NCBI RefSeq assembly: GCF_025244905.1
Contig: NZ_CP104285.1
Span: forward strand, 4,154,001-4,218,000
Reading direction: 5' to 3'
DNA from: Enterobacter mori
GTDB lineage: Bacteria > Pseudomonadota > Gammaproteobacteria > Enterobacterales > Enterobacteriaceae
Length of the DNA: 64,000 bases
Positions 49,156-59,160 of this stretch are shown here, piece by piece. The notes beneath the pieces were generated by a model. That model saw only the letters and a program-made list of their open reading frames with translations. It had not been told where the DNA came from and did no database searches. The position numbers and the translations under genes were made by a program. The first letter of the stretch is position 1; the number at the start of each line of letters is the position of its first letter.

Positions 49156-49722
49156 ATGAGTAATGCGGGTGCATCCCTTGCAACCTGTTATGGTCCGGTA
49201 AGCGCGCACATGATGGCAAAGGCGGAAAACATCCGTCTGTTGATCCTTGATGTGGATGGCGTGCTCTCCGATGGCCTGATTTATATGGGCAATAGCGGCG
49301 AAGAGCTGAAAGCATTTAACGTTCGCGACGGGTACGGCATTCGTTGCGCGCTCACGTCCGGCATTGAAGTTGCTATTATCACCGGACGGAAAGCTAAACT
49401 TTTAGAAGACCGCTGCGAAACGCTGGGCATTACCCATTTGTATCAGGGGCAGTCAGACAAAATGGTCGCCTTTAACGATTTGCTGACGAAGCTGGCAATC
49501 GCACCTGAGAACGTGGCCTATGTTGGCGATGATTTGATCGACTGGCCGGTGATGGCGGAAGTGGGTCTGAGCGTAGCCGTTGCTGACGCACACCCGCTGC
49601 TTCTCCCACGCGCGGATTACGTCACCCGTATCAACGGTGGACGTGGGGCGGTCCGTGAAGTCTGCGATCTGCTTCTGCTCGCGCAGGGCAAGCTTGATGA
49701 GGCCAAAGGGCAATCGATATGA
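49156..49722 (+). CDS. kdsC: Kdo-8-phosphate phosphatase KdsC
   Basis: Releases phosphate from Kdo 8-phosphate. 188 residues from MSNAGASLATCYG at 49156 with AAGGA upstream, matching E. coli; ATG at 49141 would add five residues. HAD family: nucleophile motif DVDGVLSDG (about 32-40), IITGRK (about 74-79), and VGDDLIDWP (about 123-131). Stop overlaps the lptC start by four bases. Confidence 0.97.
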   Translation: MSNAGASLATCYGPVSAHMMAKAENIRLLILDVDGVLSDGLIYMGNSGEELKAFNVRDGYGIRCALTSGIEVAIITGRKAKLLEDRCETLGITHLYQGQSDKMVAFNDLLTKLAIAPENVAYVGDDLIDWPVMAEVGLSVAVADAHPLLLPRADYVTRINGGRGAVREVCDLLLLAQGKLDEAKGQSI

Positions 49723-50294
49723 GTAAAACCAGACGTTGGGTTATCATTCTGCTTTCGCTTGTCGCATTGGTACTGATTGGCGTGAACCTTGCCGACCGTG
49801 ATGATGCACAAACAGAAGTCGTTAATACGAGCGATCCAACCTATAAAAGCGATCACAGTGATACGGTAGTTTATAGCCCTGAAGGTGCGCTGAACTATCG
49901 CCTGATTGCCCAGCATGTGGAATATTTTTCCGATGACGGTATCTCGTGGTTTACCCAACCGGTGATGACCACCTTTGATACTGACAAAACCCCGACATGG
50001 TCAATTAAGTCAGACCGGGCAAAACTGACAAATGACCGTATGCTTTATCTGTACGGCCACGTTGAAGTCAACGCCCTGACCGCTGACTCTCAACTGCGCA
50101 AAATTACGACGGATAACGCCCAGATCAACCTGGTGACCCAGGACGTGACCTCGCAGGATTTGGTCACACTGTATGGCACAACATTTAATTCCAGCGGTTT
50201 AAGAATGCGCGGGAACTTACGCAGCAAAAACGCCGAGCTGATTGAAAAGGTTAGAACCTCCTATGAAATTCAAAACAAACAAACTCAGCCTTAA
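49719..50294 (+). CDS. lptC: LPS transport protein LptC
   Basis: 191 residues. Single N-terminal membrane anchor (WVIILLSLVALVLIGVNLA, about 6-24) and a periplasmic beta-jellyroll that receives LPS from LptB2FG and passes it to LptA. GALNYRLIAQHVEYFSDDG is typical. Overlaps kdsC by four bases and lptA by 32 bases. Confidence 0.97.
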   Translation: MSKTRRWVIILLSLVALVLIGVNLADRDDAQTEVVNTSDPTYKSDHSDTVVYSPEGALNYRLIAQHVEYFSDDGISWFTQPVMTTFDTDKTPTWSIKSDRAKLTNDRMLYLYGHVEVNALTADSQLRKITTDNAQINLVTQDVTSQDLVTLYGTTFNSSGLRMRGNLRSKNAELIEKVRTSYEIQNKQTQP

Positions 50295-50817
50295 AGCCAT
50301 TATCGCCAGCGCACTGCTGGCGGCCAGTCTTCCCGCGATTGCTGTGACTGGCGATACCGAACAGCCGATTCATATCGAATCCGACACGCAGTCCCTTGAT
50401 ATGCAAGGTAACGTCGTCACCTTCACGGGTAACGTCGTGATGACCCAGGGCACCATCAAAATTAACGCCGATAAAGTGGTCGTTACCCGTCCGGGCGGCG
50501 AGCAGGGCAAAGAGATTATTGATGGCTATGGTAACCCTGCCACGTTCTACCAGATGCAGGACAACGGCAAACCGGTGAAAGGCCGCGCGTCGCATATGCA
50601 TTATGAACTGGCGAAGGATCTGGTCATCCTGACCGGTAACGCCTATCTGGAGCAGCTGGACAGCAATATTACCGGCGACAAGATCACCTATCTGGTCAAA
50701 GAGCAGAAAATGCAGGCCTCCAGCGAGAAAGGCAAACGCGTCACCACCGTGCTGGTTCCATCGCAGCTGCAGGATAAAGGCAAAGGCCAGGCTCCGACAC
50801 AAAAGAAGAGTAACTAA
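50263..50817 (+). CDS. lptA: Periplasmic LPS bridge protein LptA
   Basis: 184 residues from MKFKTNKLSLKAI at 50263. Signal peptide cleaved after LPAIA. OstA-like beta-jellyroll with IHIESDTQSLDMQGNVVTFTGNV and KINADKVVVTRPG. LptA subunits stack into the bridge across the periplasm from LptC to LptD. The start lies inside lptC; the C-terminal tail is Lys/Gln rich. Confidence 0.97.
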   Translation: MKFKTNKLSLKAIIASALLAASLPAIAVTGDTEQPIHIESDTQSLDMQGNVVTFTGNVVMTQGTIKINADKVVVTRPGGEQGKEIIDGYGNPATFYQMQDNGKPVKGRASHMHYELAKDLVILTGNAYLEQLDSNITGDKITYLVKEQKMQASSEKGKRVTTVLVPSQLQDKGKGQAPTQKKSN

Positions 50818-50823
50818 TTCGTT

Positions 50824-51549
50824 ATGGCAACATTAACTGCAAAAAACCTCGCGAAAGCGTATAAGGGCCGCCGTGTCGTTGAAGATGTCAGCCTGACCGT
50901 CAACTCCGGCGAAATTGTGGGTTTGCTTGGCCCTAACGGTGCAGGGAAAACCACCACCTTCTACATGGTGGTGGGCATTGTGCCGCGTGATGCCGGCAAC
51001 ATCATCATTGATGATAAAGACATTAGCCTGCTGCCGCTGCACGCGCGCGCGCGCCGTGGTATCGGCTACCTGCCGCAGGAAGCCTCAATCTTTCGTCGTT
51101 TGAGCGTCTACGATAACCTGATGGCCGTGCTGCAGATCCGTGACGACCTGACCAGCGAGCAGCGCACCGACCGCGCTAACGAGCTGATGGAAGAGTTTCA
51201 TATCGAACATCTTCGCGACAGTCTCGGTCAGGCGTTGTCCGGGGGTGAGCGTCGTCGTGTCGAGATTGCACGTGCGCTGGCCGCCAACCCGAAATTCATC
51301 CTGCTGGATGAACCCTTCGCGGGCGTTGACCCGATCTCCGTTATTGATATCAAACGCATTATCGAACACCTGCGCGACAGCGGGCTTGGCGTGCTGATCA
51401 CCGACCACAACGTCCGTGAAACGCTGGCCGTCTGTGAACGCGCCTACATAGTGAGCCAGGGCCATCTGATTGCCCACGGTACACCGCAGCAAATCCTCGA
51501 AGATGAGCATGTTAAGCGCGTGTACCTTGGGGAAGACTTCAGACTCTGA
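50824..51549 (+). CDS. lptB: LPS export ABC transporter ATPase LptB
   Basis: 241 residues. Walker [10 protein letters not shown] (about 36-44), Q-loop LPQEASIF, signature [14 protein letters not shown] (about 139-152), Walker [14 protein letters not shown] and H-loop [10 protein letters not shown]. Powers LPS extraction with LptF and LptG, whose genes are also in this window at 59-61 kb. Six bases after lptA. Confidence 0.98.
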   Translation: MATLTAKNLAKAYKGRRVVEDVSLTVNSGEIVGLLGPNGAGKTTTFYMVVGIVPRDAGNIIIDDKDISLLPLHARARRGIGYLPQEASIFRRLSVYDNLMAVLQIRDDLTSEQRTDRANELMEEFHIEHLRDSLGQALSGGERRRVEIARALAANPKFILLDEPFAGVDPISVIDIKRIIEHLRDSGLGVLITDHNVRETLAVCERAYIVSQGHLIAHGTPQQILEDEHVKRVYLGEDFRL

Positions 51550-51596
51550 TAGGGTAGAGGTAACGTAACGCCGAACCGGAGAAAAATGCTCTGAAC

Positions 51597-53030
51597 ATGA
51601 AGCAAGGTTTGCAATTAAGGCTCAGCCAACAACTGGCGATGACGCCGCAGCTACAGCAGGCGATACGTCTGTTGCAGCTGTCCACGTTAGAACTCCAGCA
51701 GGAGCTCCAGCAAGCGCTGGACAGCAATCCGTTGCTGGAGCAAACCGATCTTCATGACGAGGTAGAAACCCAGCAAACGCAGGACACTGAAGCGCTCGAC
51801 ACCGCTGATGCGCTCGAACAAAAAGAGATGCCGGACGAGCTGCCGCTGGATGCCAGCTGGGATGAAATCTACACCGCCGGAACCCCTTCCGGCACGCGTG
51901 CAGACTACCAGGACGACGAGCTACCGGTTTATCAGGGTGAAACCACCCAGTCGCTACAGGATTACCTGATGTGGCAGGTGGAGCTCACCCCCTTCTCCGA
52001 TACCGACCGCGCGATTGCGACCTCGATTGTCGATGCCGTTGACGATACGGGTTATTTAACCGTAACCCTGGACGACATCCTGGAAAGTATCGGCGACGAC
52101 GAGATCGAACTCGAAGAGATCGAAGCGGTTCTGAAGCGCATTCAGCGTTTCGACCCGGTCGGTGTGGCCGCGAAAGATCTCCGCGATTGCCTGCTGATCC
52201 AGCTGTCGCAGTTCGCCAAAGAGACGCCGTGGATTGAAGAAGCCCGCTTAATCATCAGCGATCATCTGGATCTGCTGGCGAATCACGATTTCCGCACCCT
52301 GATGCGCGTCACGCGTCTGAAAGAAGAGGTGCTGAAAGAGGCGGTGAATCTGATCCAGTCTCTCGATCCGCGTCCCGGCCAGTCGATCCAGACCAGCGAA
52401 CCGGAATATGTCATTCCGGATGTGTTAGTCAGAAAACACAATGGTCGCTGGGTGGTCGAGCTGAACTCAGACAGCATTCCTCGCCTGCAAATCAACCAGC
52501 AGTATGCCTCCATGTGCACCAGCGCGCGCAATGACTCCGATAATCAATATATTCGTAGCAATTTGCAGGAAGCACGCTGGTTGATCAAAAGTCTGGAAAG
52601 TCGAAATGACACGCTGCTGCGCGTTAGCCGCTGTATTGTTGAACAACAGCAGGCCTTTTTTGAGCAGGGCGAAGAGTTTATGAAACCGATGGTACTGGCG
52701 GACATCGCCCAGGCCGTCGAGATGCATGAATCAACCATTTCTCGCGTGACCACGCAGAAGTATCTGCACAGTCCACGCGGTATTTTTGAGCTTAAGTATT
52801 TCTTCTCCAGTCATGTGAATACCGAAGGCGGAGGCGAAGCCTCGTCAACGGCCATTCGCGCGCTGGTGAAGAAGTTGATCGCCGCGGAGAACCCCGCGAA
52901 GCCACTGAGTGACAGTAAGTTAACCACCATGCTGTCCGACCAGGGTATTATGGTGGCACGTCGTACTGTTGCGAAGTATCGAGAGTCTTTATCCATTCCG
53001 CCGTCTAACCAGCGTAAACAACTGGTTTGA
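51597..53030 (+). CDS. rpoN: RNA polymerase sigma-54 factor RpoN
   Basis: 477 residues, the E. coli length. The activator-contacting Gln-rich region I ([29 protein letters not shown]) is followed by the acidic region II and the core-binding and DNA-binding region III, with the RpoN box [10 protein letters not shown] near the C-terminus and the [21 protein letters not shown]. It serves nitrogen and other regulons; a RpoN-dependent T6SS would need a competent activator. 47 bases after lptB. Confidence 0.98.
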   Translation: MKQGLQLRLSQQLAMTPQLQQAIRLLQLSTLELQQELQQALDSNPLLEQTDLHDEVETQQTQDTEALDTADALEQKEMPDELPLDASWDEIYTAGTPSGTRADYQDDELPVYQGETTQSLQDYLMWQVELTPFSDTDRAIATSIVDAVDDTGYLTVTLDDILESIGDDEIELEEIEAVLKRIQRFDPVGVAAKDLRDCLLIQLSQFAKETPWIEEARLIISDHLDLLANHDFRTLMRVTRLKEEVLKEAVNLIQSLDPRPGQSIQTSEPEYVIPDVLVRKHNGRWVVELNSDSIPRLQINQQYASMCTSARNDSDNQYIRSNLQEARWLIKSLESRNDTLLRVSRCIVEQQQAFFEQGEEFMKPMVLADIAQAVEMHESTISRVTTQKYLHSPRGIFELKYFFSSHVNTEGGGEASSTAIRALVKKLIAAENPAKPLSDSKLTTMLSDQGIMVARRTVAKYRESLSIPPSNQRKQLV

Positions 53031-53052
53031 CACAACCGATAAGGAAGACACT

Positions 53053-53340
53053 ATGCAGCTCAACATCACAGGACACAACGTCGAGATTACTGAGGCCTTA
53101 CGTGAGTTTCTGAACACAAAGTTCGCAAAGCTCGAACAGTATTTCGAAAGGATCAATCAGGTCTATATTGTGTTGAAAGTGGAGAAAGTGACTCATATCT
53201 CGGATGCAACCCTGCACGTTAACGGGGGTGAACTCCATGCCAGTGCGGAAGGGCAAGACATGTACGCGGCTATCGACGGCTTGATTGATAAGCTTGCGCG
53301 ACAGCTCAATAAACATAAAGATAAACTGAAACAACACTAA
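53053..53340 (+). CDS. hpf: Ribosome hibernation promoting factor HPF
   Basis: 95 residues from MQLNITGHNVEIT at 53053 with AAGGAAG upstream, the short HPF of Enterobacteria. Binds the 30S decoding region in stationary phase and promotes 100S dimers with RMF. EGQDMYAAIDGLIDKLARQL is the conserved final helix. 22 bases after rpoN. Confidence 0.97.
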   Translation: MQLNITGHNVEITEALREFLNTKFAKLEQYFERINQVYIVLKVEKVTHISDATLHVNGGELHASAEGQDMYAAIDGLIDKLARQLNKHKDKLKQH

Positions 53341-53368
53341 TTGTCCGGGCAGTTAACGGGTGCAGGAC

Positions 53369-53393
53369 GGCCTGTTGTGCGACACAACAGGCC
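53369..53393 (+). other. Perfect hairpin between hpf and ptsN
   Basis: 11-base perfect stem GGCCTGTTGTG/CACAACAGGCC with a three-base loop, followed by only ATTTGT. It stands in the 82-base gap of the operon and could attenuate transcription or stabilise the upstream mRNA end. Confidence 0.65.
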
Positions 53394-53422
53394 ATTTGTA
53401 CAGTTAGCGCTTAGGTGAAATT

Positions 53423-53914
53423 ATGATGAACAACGATTCGGCTCTTCAACTGAGCAATGTCCTTAACCAGGAATGTACCCGCAGTGGCGTTCACTGCCAG
53501 AGCAAAAAACGTGCGCTGGAGATCATCAGTGAGCTGGCTGCAAAACAGCTGGGCCTGCCACCTCAGGTCGTGTTCGAAGCGATCCTGACCCGTGAAAAAA
53601 TGGGCAGTACCGGCATTGGCAACGGCATCGCGATCCCGCATGGCAAACTCGAAGAAGACACCTTGCGTGCCGTCGGCGTGTTTGTGCAGCTTGAAACACC
53701 CATTGCCTTTGATGCTATCGATAACCAACCCGTCGATCTCCTCTTCGCGCTGCTGGTGCCAGCAGACCAGACAAAGACCCATCTGCATACGTTGTCGCTG
53801 GTCGCTAAACGCCTGGCCGATAAAACCATTTGCCGTCGACTGCGTTCAGCGCAAAGTGATGAGGAGCTCTTCCAGATTATCACTGAAGCAGAAGGCAATC
53901 AGGATGATGCGTAA
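53423..53914 (+). CDS. ptsN: Nitrogen phosphotransferase enzyme IIA PtsN
   Basis: 163 residues. Phosphorylation site His73 in NGIAIPHGKL. Receives phosphate from Npr and regulates K+ uptake (TrkA, KdpD) and phosphate sensing. ATG at 53426 is an alternative start by one codon. Part of the rpoN-hpf-ptsN-rapZ-npr unit. Confidence 0.97.
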   Translation: MMNNDSALQLSNVLNQECTRSGVHCQSKKRALEIISELAAKQLGLPPQVVFEAILTREKMGSTGIGNGIAIPHGKLEEDTLRAVGVFVQLETPIAFDAIDNQPVDLLFALLVPADQTKTHLHTLSLVAKRLADKTICRRLRSAQSDEELFQIITEAEGNQDDA

Positions 53915-53959
53915 CCGGGAGATGGCCTTCACATCTGTTGTCCTGAGGAGAAACGGAAC

Positions 53960-54814
53960 ATGGTGCTGATGATCGTCAGCGGTCGCTCGGGGTCGGGGAA
54001 ATCCGTCGCCCTGCGTGCGCTGGAAGATATGGGTTTTTACTGCGTAGATAACCTGCCGGTGGTGCTGTTGCCCGATCTGGCGCGGACGCTTGCGGACAGA
54101 CAAATTTCTGCCGCCGTCAGTATCGATGTCCGTAACATGCCAGAATCACCTGAGGTCTTTGAGCAGGCCATGAGCAATCTGCCTGAGTGCTTCTCGCCTC
54201 AGCTGTTGTTCCTTGATGCCGATCGTAACACCCTGATCCGTCGCTACAGCGATACCCGTCGTTTGCACCCGCTTTCCAGTAAAAACCTTTCGCTGGAAAG
54301 TGCCATCGACGAAGAGAGCGATCTGCTGGAGCCGCTGCGCTCCCGGGCCGACCTGATTGTTGACACCTCTGAAATGTCCGTGCACGAACTGGCGGAAATG
54401 CTGCGAACCCGTTTGCTGGGTAAACGCGAGCGTGAATTGACGATGGTGTTTGAATCCTTCGGCTTTAAGCACGGTATTCCTATCGATGCGGATTATGTTT
54501 TCGACGTGCGCTTCCTGCCGAACCCGCACTGGGATCCCAAACTGCGTCCAATGACCGGTCTGGATAAGCCCGTGGCGGCCTTCCTCGACAGACACACAGA
54601 AGTTCACAATTTTATCTACCAGACGCGAAGCTACCTTGAGCTATGGTTACCTATGCTGGAGACAAACAATCGTAGCTATCTGACGGTAGCGATTGGCTGT
54701 ACCGGCGGTAAACATCGTTCGGTTTATATCGCCGAACAGCTGGCCGACTACTTCCGCTCACGCGGAAAGAACGTTCAGTCCCGTCATCGCACGCTGGAAA
54801 AACGTAAAACATGA
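53960..54814 (+). CDS. rapZ: RNase adapter protein RapZ
   Basis: 284 residues. Walker A GRSGSGKS (8-15) and Walker B-like [10 protein letters not shown]-terminal domain with [11 protein letters not shown] and basic end KRKT that binds GlmZ and GlmY. RapZ delivers GlmZ to RNase E when GlcN6P is plentiful and so controls glmS, the enzyme upstream of GlmM. Stop overlaps the npr start by four bases. Confidence 0.97.
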   Translation: MVLMIVSGRSGSGKSVALRALEDMGFYCVDNLPVVLLPDLARTLADRQISAAVSIDVRNMPESPEVFEQAMSNLPECFSPQLLFLDADRNTLIRRYSDTRRLHPLSSKNLSLESAIDEESDLLEPLRSRADLIVDTSEMSVHELAEMLRTRLLGKRERELTMVFESFGFKHGIPIDADYVFDVRFLPNPHWDPKLRPMTGLDKPVAAFLDRHTEVHNFIYQTRSYLELWLPMLETNNRSYLTVAIGCTGGKHRSVYIAEQLADYFRSRGKNVQSRHRTLEKRKT

Positions 54815-55083
54815 CCGTAAAACAAACCGTTGAGATCACCAACAAGCTGGGCATGCATGCACGCCCGGCAATGAAATTGTTTGAACTGATGCAAGGTTTC
54901 GATGCAGAAGTTCTGCTGCGCAATGACGAAGGCACTGAAGCTGAAGCGAATAGCGTCATTGCGCTGCTGATGCTGGACTCAGCGAAAGGTCGCCAGATTG
55001 AAGTCGAGGCCACCGGCCCCCAGGAAGAGGAAGCGCTGGCGGCGGTAATTGCCCTGTTTAATGCCGGGTTTGACGAAGATTAA
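54811..55083 (+). CDS. npr: Phosphocarrier protein NPr
   Basis: 90 residues, HPr family. Phosphorylation site His16 in [11 protein letters not shown]. Passes phosphate from PtsP to PtsN. Last gene of the rpoN operon. In E. coli yrbL follows; here only 38 bases with a REP sequence separate npr from the convergent mtgA. Confidence 0.97.
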   Translation: MTVKQTVEITNKLGMHARPAMKLFELMQGFDAEVLLRNDEGTEAEANSVIALLMLDSAKGRQIEVEATGPQEEEALAAVIALFNAGFDED

Positions 55084-55095
55084 GTCTGCTAGTCA

Positions 55096-55127
55096 GGCGG
55101 GTGGCGCTACGCTTACTCGCCCTACAT
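55096..55127. repeat. REP-like palindromic element between npr and mtgA
   Basis: GGCGGGTGGCGCTACGCTTA then CTCGCCCTACA has the shape and ending of an enterobacterial REP unit, an imperfect hairpin ending in CCTACA. It overlaps the last codons of mtgA and fills the place held by yrbL in E. coli. Confidence 0.75.
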
Positions 55128-55847
55128 GAGATTATTACGCTGCATAAACCCTTCTCCCCCCAACTGTCTCATCTGACGCATGATCCACGCCTGACGGCTT
55201 CGCACGTACCCTGACGGCGCACTGGCCTTAAAGCGGATAGGGTTAGGCAGAACAGCCGCTAACAGCGCCGCTTCGGACATACTCAGTTTGCGGGCAGGCT
55301 TATTAAAATAGCGTTGTGATGCAGCTTCAACACCAAAAACCCCGTCACCAAACTCTGCGATGTTCAGGTAAACAGTGAGAATACGCTTTTTACTCCAGAC
55401 CGTTTCCATCCCCAGGGTCAACCCCGCTTCCAGCCCTTTTCGCACCCAGCTTCGACCATCCCATAAAAACAGGTTCTTAGCCGTCTGCTGCGACAACGTA
55501 GACGCACCGCGCACGCGATTTTCGTGACGCTCGTTGTGGGCGAGCGCCTTCTCGATGGCTGTCATGTCAAAACCCCAGTGCTCCGGGAATTTCTGATCTT
55601 CTGCCGCAATCACGGCCAGCCCCATGAACGGTGATATCTCATCCATGCTTACCCAGTCAGAATGGGCGACATAGCCAAAATCACCGGTCAACCACGCGCT
55701 GAGCTGGCGCTCAACCATCACAGCGGAAAAGGGTACCGGCAGAATGCTGAATAAAGCGATCCCGCCGCCCCAGAAGACGGCCAGTACAAGCACAGCGCGC
55801 AACAGGGTACGTTTTATCCACGTACCCGCAGCAAATTTACGGCTCAT
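55122..55847 (-). CDS. mtgA: Monofunctional peptidoglycan transglycosylase MtgA
   Basis: 241 residues, against 242 in E. coli. One N-terminal membrane helix (about 17-37), then the GT51 domain with the catalytic Glu in [14 protein letters not shown] (about 81-94) and the [16 protein letters not shown] block (about 114-129). Polymerises lipid II. Overlaps the elbB stop by four bases. Confidence 0.97.
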   Translation of the reverse strand: MSRKFAAGTWIKRTLLRAVLVLAVFWGGGIALFSILPVPFSAVMVERQLSAWLTGDFGYVAHSDWVSMDEISPFMGLAVIAAEDQKFPEHWGFDMTAIEKALAHNERHENRVRGASTLSQQTAKNLFLWDGRSWVRKGLEAGLTLGMETVWSKKRILTVYLNIAEFGDGVFGVEAASQRYFNKPARKLSMSEAALLAAVLPNPIRFKASAPSGYVRSRQAWIMRQMRQLGGEGFMQRNNLM

Positions 55848-56497
55848 TGCGAGAGCACCAGCACTCTGTCCACCAGCTTATCAATGCCCGTGGCTGCTTC
55901 AGCGATGGATTGCGCCAGCATATAGGCGGGCGTGGTGACGATCTTGTTGTCTTCATCGACCACAATATCATCCACCGGACAAGGAACATGCTCGCCGCCC
56001 ATATCTTCGACGATCTCAGCGGTATCAATATCGGTCCCGATAGTCAGGCGCAGCGGAAAGTCAAAGATCCGGGGCAGCATGGCCGGGGCAATACAGATGA
56101 AACCCAGCGGCTTGCCTGCTGCATGCATCGCCTGGGCGAGCCGTTTTAAATCGGGATCGACATGGCACTCTGCCCCTTCCGAAGCAAAGGTGCTGAGATT
56201 TTTGGCTGCGCCAAAGCCACCCGGCACGATCAACGCATCCAGCGTTGAGGCATCAGCCTGGGCCAGGGGTTGGACAGCGCCCCGGGCGATACGCGCGGCT
56301 TCAATCAGGACGTTACGCGTTTCAGCCATCGGCTCGCCGGTAAGATGGTTGATCACATCCGCCTGGCTTTTTTCCGGCGCGAAGCAGGCCACTTCAGCGC
56401 CCTGACGAGATAATGCCAGCAGCGTTAGTACGGCTTCATGTATCTCAGAACCGTCGTAAACACCACAACCACTCAGCACGACACCAATCTTTTTCAT
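55844..56497 (-). CDS. elbB: DJ-1/PfpI-like glyoxalase ElbB
   Basis: 217 residues from [16 protein letters not shown] at 56497, the E. coli length; 12 open upstream codons are ignored. Class I glutamine amidotransferase-like fold; nucleophile elbow FICIAPAML with Cys (about 137) and [12 protein letters not shown]. Weak glyoxalase activity is known; its physiological role is unclear. Upstream of mtgA and downstream of arcB on the same strand. Confidence 0.95.
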   Translation of the reverse strand: MKKIGVVLSGCGVYDGSEIHEAVLTLLALSRQGAEVACFAPEKSQADVINHLTGEPMAETRNVLIEAARIARGAVQPLAQADASTLDALIVPGGFGAAKNLSTFASEGAECHVDPDLKRLAQAMHAAGKPLGFICIAPAMLPRIFDFPLRLTIGTDIDTAEIVEDMGGEHVPCPVDDIVVDEDNKIVTTPAYMLAQSIAEAATGIDKLVDRVLVLSQ

Positions 56498-56580
56498 TAT
56501 GACGTTCCTTCTTTGCAACATGCTGAAGCACATTAAAAATTCTGATTAAACCGCTATGCTTCACACATTTCACTGATTCA

Positions 56581-56610
56581 TGTAACAAACCATTTAAGAT
56601 TTGCTATCTT
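56581..56610 (+). promoter_or_regulatory. Promoter of arcZ
   Basis: A -10 box TATCTT (56605-56610) lies six bases before the predicted ArcZ start (56617), with TGTAAC (56581-56586) as a possible -35 at 18 bases spacing. The -10 is convincing, the -35 weak, as expected for a gene controlled by ArcA. Confidence 0.65.
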
Positions 56611-56616
56611 ATCTGC

Positions 56617-56738
56617 GTGCGGCCTCAATATTCAGGCGGCGTCCAAGCGAAAACAACACGAAAAATCAGGCGCAGCCACGATTTCCCTGGTGTTGGCGCA
56701 GTATTCGCGCACCCCGGTTAAGCCGGGGTCATTTTTTT
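56617..56738 (+). ncRNA. arcZ: Hfq-dependent small RNA ArcZ
   Basis: About 122 bases, starting GTGCGGCCT as in E. coli. The 3' segment from about 56670 (GGCGCAGCCACGATTTCCCT, then GGTGTTGGCGCAG) is the recognisable processed ArcZ with its seed, and CCCCGG/CCGGGG followed by TCATTTTTTT is its terminator. The 5' third differs from E. coli, as expected for a part that is removed by RNase E. ArcZ activates rpoS and represses many mRNAs, including arcB feedback. Its T-run doubles as the last codons (Lys-Lys) of arcB on the other strand. Confidence 0.95.
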
Positions 56739-59062
56739 CTGGCTTCTACCCAGGCTTTCAGCACCGCCACATCGTTTTGCCACTCTTGTTTCATCTCCTC
56801 AACCCATTCACCAACATTATCTTCCCATGCGGGTAAATCAGGCGATTGAATCTGTTGACCCAGTTGCTGAAGATGGCGTAGCCCTACCGAGCCGGCCGCA
56901 CCTTTGATTTTATGCCCCTCTTCAACGATACCTTTCCGATCGCGCGCCGTCAGGTTGGACTCAAGCACGCTCAAGTAACCCGGCATCATTTTTTCGAATA
57001 CCGCCAGACCATCGGTAATCAGTTTTGGCCCCACCAGATCGATATACTGCTCCAGCATCGCGGTATCGAGTAGTGTGTGTGCTTTCGCGCTATCAACAGA
57101 CGTCATGGTGCTCTCCTCTTCATCACGGGTATCCCAGAACTTCTTGATCATGGCGGTCAGGGCAGGCACCGCCAGCGGCTTGCTGAGCACATCATCCATA
57201 CCGGCATCGAGGTACTCTTTTTTGTCTTTCAGTACGTTTGCCGTCAGCGCCACCAGCGGCGGCAACTCATCGGCAGCATATTTGCGCGTAAGCTCACGGG
57301 AGATATCCAGCCCGGTCATGTCCGGAAGCTGAATATCCAGCAGGACCAGGTCATACTCGCCAGGCGTAAACATCTCCAGCGCCGCTTTGCCGGTCATCGC
57401 CACATCCACGCTGTTACCGAGTTTTTCCAGCACGGAACGCGCCACAATCACGTTCAGTTCAATGTCCTCCACCAGCAGAACATGCAGAGCGGGCAGCGGC
57501 ATATCGTCGTTATCAAAGGTATCTTCAACCTCCTCAGCCACCGCGGGCGCATGCACCGTCAGGGTAAAGGTTGAACCTTTGCCCGGATGGCTGGCAACCG
57601 TGATATCACCGCCCATGCTTTTCGCCAGACGTTTCGACACCGCCAGACCAATACCGGTCCCGGTCGCCGGTTTACCGCCGTTGCTGTCTTTTACCTGGTA
57701 ATACATGGCAAAGATCTTATCCTGCTCTTCCTGCGGAATGCCGATACCCGAGTCTTCAACCTCGAAGTGCAGCATGTCCCCTTCGTCATAGCGAATACGC
57801 ACCGCAACCCGCCCCTTCTGGGTAAACTTCACGGCGTTGCTGATCAAGTTCCACAGGATCTGACGCAGGCGCGTGCCGTCTGTGACCACTTTATGCGGCA
57901 GCGGCAGGGTGGGCTCCATCACAAAGCTCAGCCCTTTTTGCTGGGCCTGCAGGCCGGAGAGGTTCTCCAGGTCAGCCAGGAAACCGGTGAAATCCACCGG
58001 CTGGTTATCAAGCTGCACCTTACGGCGCTCCATCTTATCCATATCAATAATATCATTGAAGATATTGCCCAGCGTGACCGCCGAGACATGGATCGTTTTG
58101 AGGTATTTTTCCTGCTCGCCGGTCAGGTCGGTGTCGAGCAGAATGCGGCTCAACCCAACGATGCCGTTCAGCGGCGTACGCAGTTCGTGGCTGATGGTTG
58201 AGATAAAGGTGGTCTTGTCGCGGCTGGCGCGTTCCAGCGCATCCTGATAGCGCTTACGCTCGGTGATATCACGGCCAAAGCCCATCAGACCATGACGTTT
58301 TCCAACGCGGTCGTAATACGGCACTTTGCGGATCTCAAAGCAGGCTTTACGACCGTCGGGATAATCCAGCCACTGTTCATAGGTGAGCGACACGTTGTGG
58401 CGGAAGACTTTTTCATCCGTCTCCATCACTTTGGCAGCCGCTTCTTCGGAATAGACATCCTGCGGTTTGAGGTTAACCAGCTGTTTTTCACTTTTGCCGG
58501 TCAGCAGCTCCATTGCGCGGTTACAGCCGGAGAATTCTTTATCTTCGTTACGATAGAAAACCAGATCCGGCGAGGCATCCAGGAAGGAGCGCAGGAAAGA
58601 GGATTGTTGTTCGAGCTGGATCTGCGTCACTTCGCGCTCTTTCATCTCGATTTTCAGTTGCTCCAGCGTAGCCTGACGTTCAGCTTCAGCCTTCTCGCGG
58701 TCCGAAATCTCCTGATTCAACTGCGCAATATTATCCTTGAGCTGGACGTTAAGCTTGAGGTCTCGCTCGCGCATCTCTTCCAGCTTATCCACCAGTTTTG
58801 ATAAACGCTGGCGAGACTCCTCCAGCTGCTCAACCACCACGGAGAGGAAATAGACCGCCCACGGCGTGATCAACAGGCCGAAGAAAATAGAGCGGATCAC
58901 GTCGATGCTTTCAACCTGACCGTGCAGAACCATGGTCACGGCCATTTGCACGACAATCGCCAGAACGACCAGCGCCAGCGCCAGCAGTAAGGAGAAACGT
59001 ACCAGCCCGAGCTTCATCATCAGGTCGACGTAATACTGGGCCAGCATTCGAATTTGCTTCAT
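56729..59062 (-). CDS. arcB: Aerobic respiration sensor kinase ArcB
   Basis: 777 residues from MKQIRMLAQYYVDLM at 59062, E. coli start; a longer frame to 59092 is ignored. Two membrane helices (about 23-43 and 58-77), coiled coil, PAS domain (about 155-270), H1 domain with SHELRTPLNG (His near 292), N and G boxes (DSGIGIP, GTGIGLAVS), receiver D1 (LVLLDIQLPDMTG, Asp near 576) and Hpt domain (EEGHKIKGAAGSV, His near 717). Quinone-sensing partner of ArcA. Convergent with arcZ, overlapping its 3' end. Upstream neighbour is lptG instead of yhcC. Confidence 0.98.
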   Translation of the reverse strand: MKQIRMLAQYYVDLMMKLGLVRFSLLLALALVVLAIVVQMAVTMVLHGQVESIDVIRSIFFGLLITPWAVYFLSVVVEQLEESRQRLSKLVDKLEEMRERDLKLNVQLKDNIAQLNQEISDREKAEAERQATLEQLKIEMKEREVTQIQLEQQSSFLRSFLDASPDLVFYRNEDKEFSGCNRAMELLTGKSEKQLVNLKPQDVYSEEAAAKVMETDEKVFRHNVSLTYEQWLDYPDGRKACFEIRKVPYYDRVGKRHGLMGFGRDITERKRYQDALERASRDKTTFISTISHELRTPLNGIVGLSRILLDTDLTGEQEKYLKTIHVSAVTLGNIFNDIIDMDKMERRKVQLDNQPVDFTGFLADLENLSGLQAQQKGLSFVMEPTLPLPHKVVTDGTRLRQILWNLISNAVKFTQKGRVAVRIRYDEGDMLHFEVEDSGIGIPQEEQDKIFAMYYQVKDSNGGKPATGTGIGLAVSKRLAKSMGGDITVASHPGKGSTFTLTVHAPAVAEEVEDTFDNDDMPLPALHVLLVEDIELNVIVARSVLEKLGNSVDVAMTGKAALEMFTPGEYDLVLLDIQLPDMTGLDISRELTRKYAADELPPLVALTANVLKDKKEYLDAGMDDVLSKPLAVPALTAMIKKFWDTRDEEESTMTSVDSAKAHTLLDTAMLEQYIDLVGPKLITDGLAVFEKMMPGYLSVLESNLTARDRKGIVEEGHKIKGAAGSVGLRHLQQLGQQIQSPDLPAWEDNVGEWVEEMKQEWQNDVAVLKAWVEARKK

Positions 59063-59160
59063 AGGGGATCCCTTCACGACGTTATCGCTCAATAATACTC
59101 AAATTCGCGTCGGGGCGTTGAAGGTTGTGAGAAAAAGTGCGGGGTGAAACAGGAGATTAG

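Noticed and set aside
56711..56738. Hairpin read as the arcB terminator
   Set aside because: The T-run is on the plus strand, so the hairpin terminates ArcZ. On the arcB strand the tail after the hairpin has no T-run.
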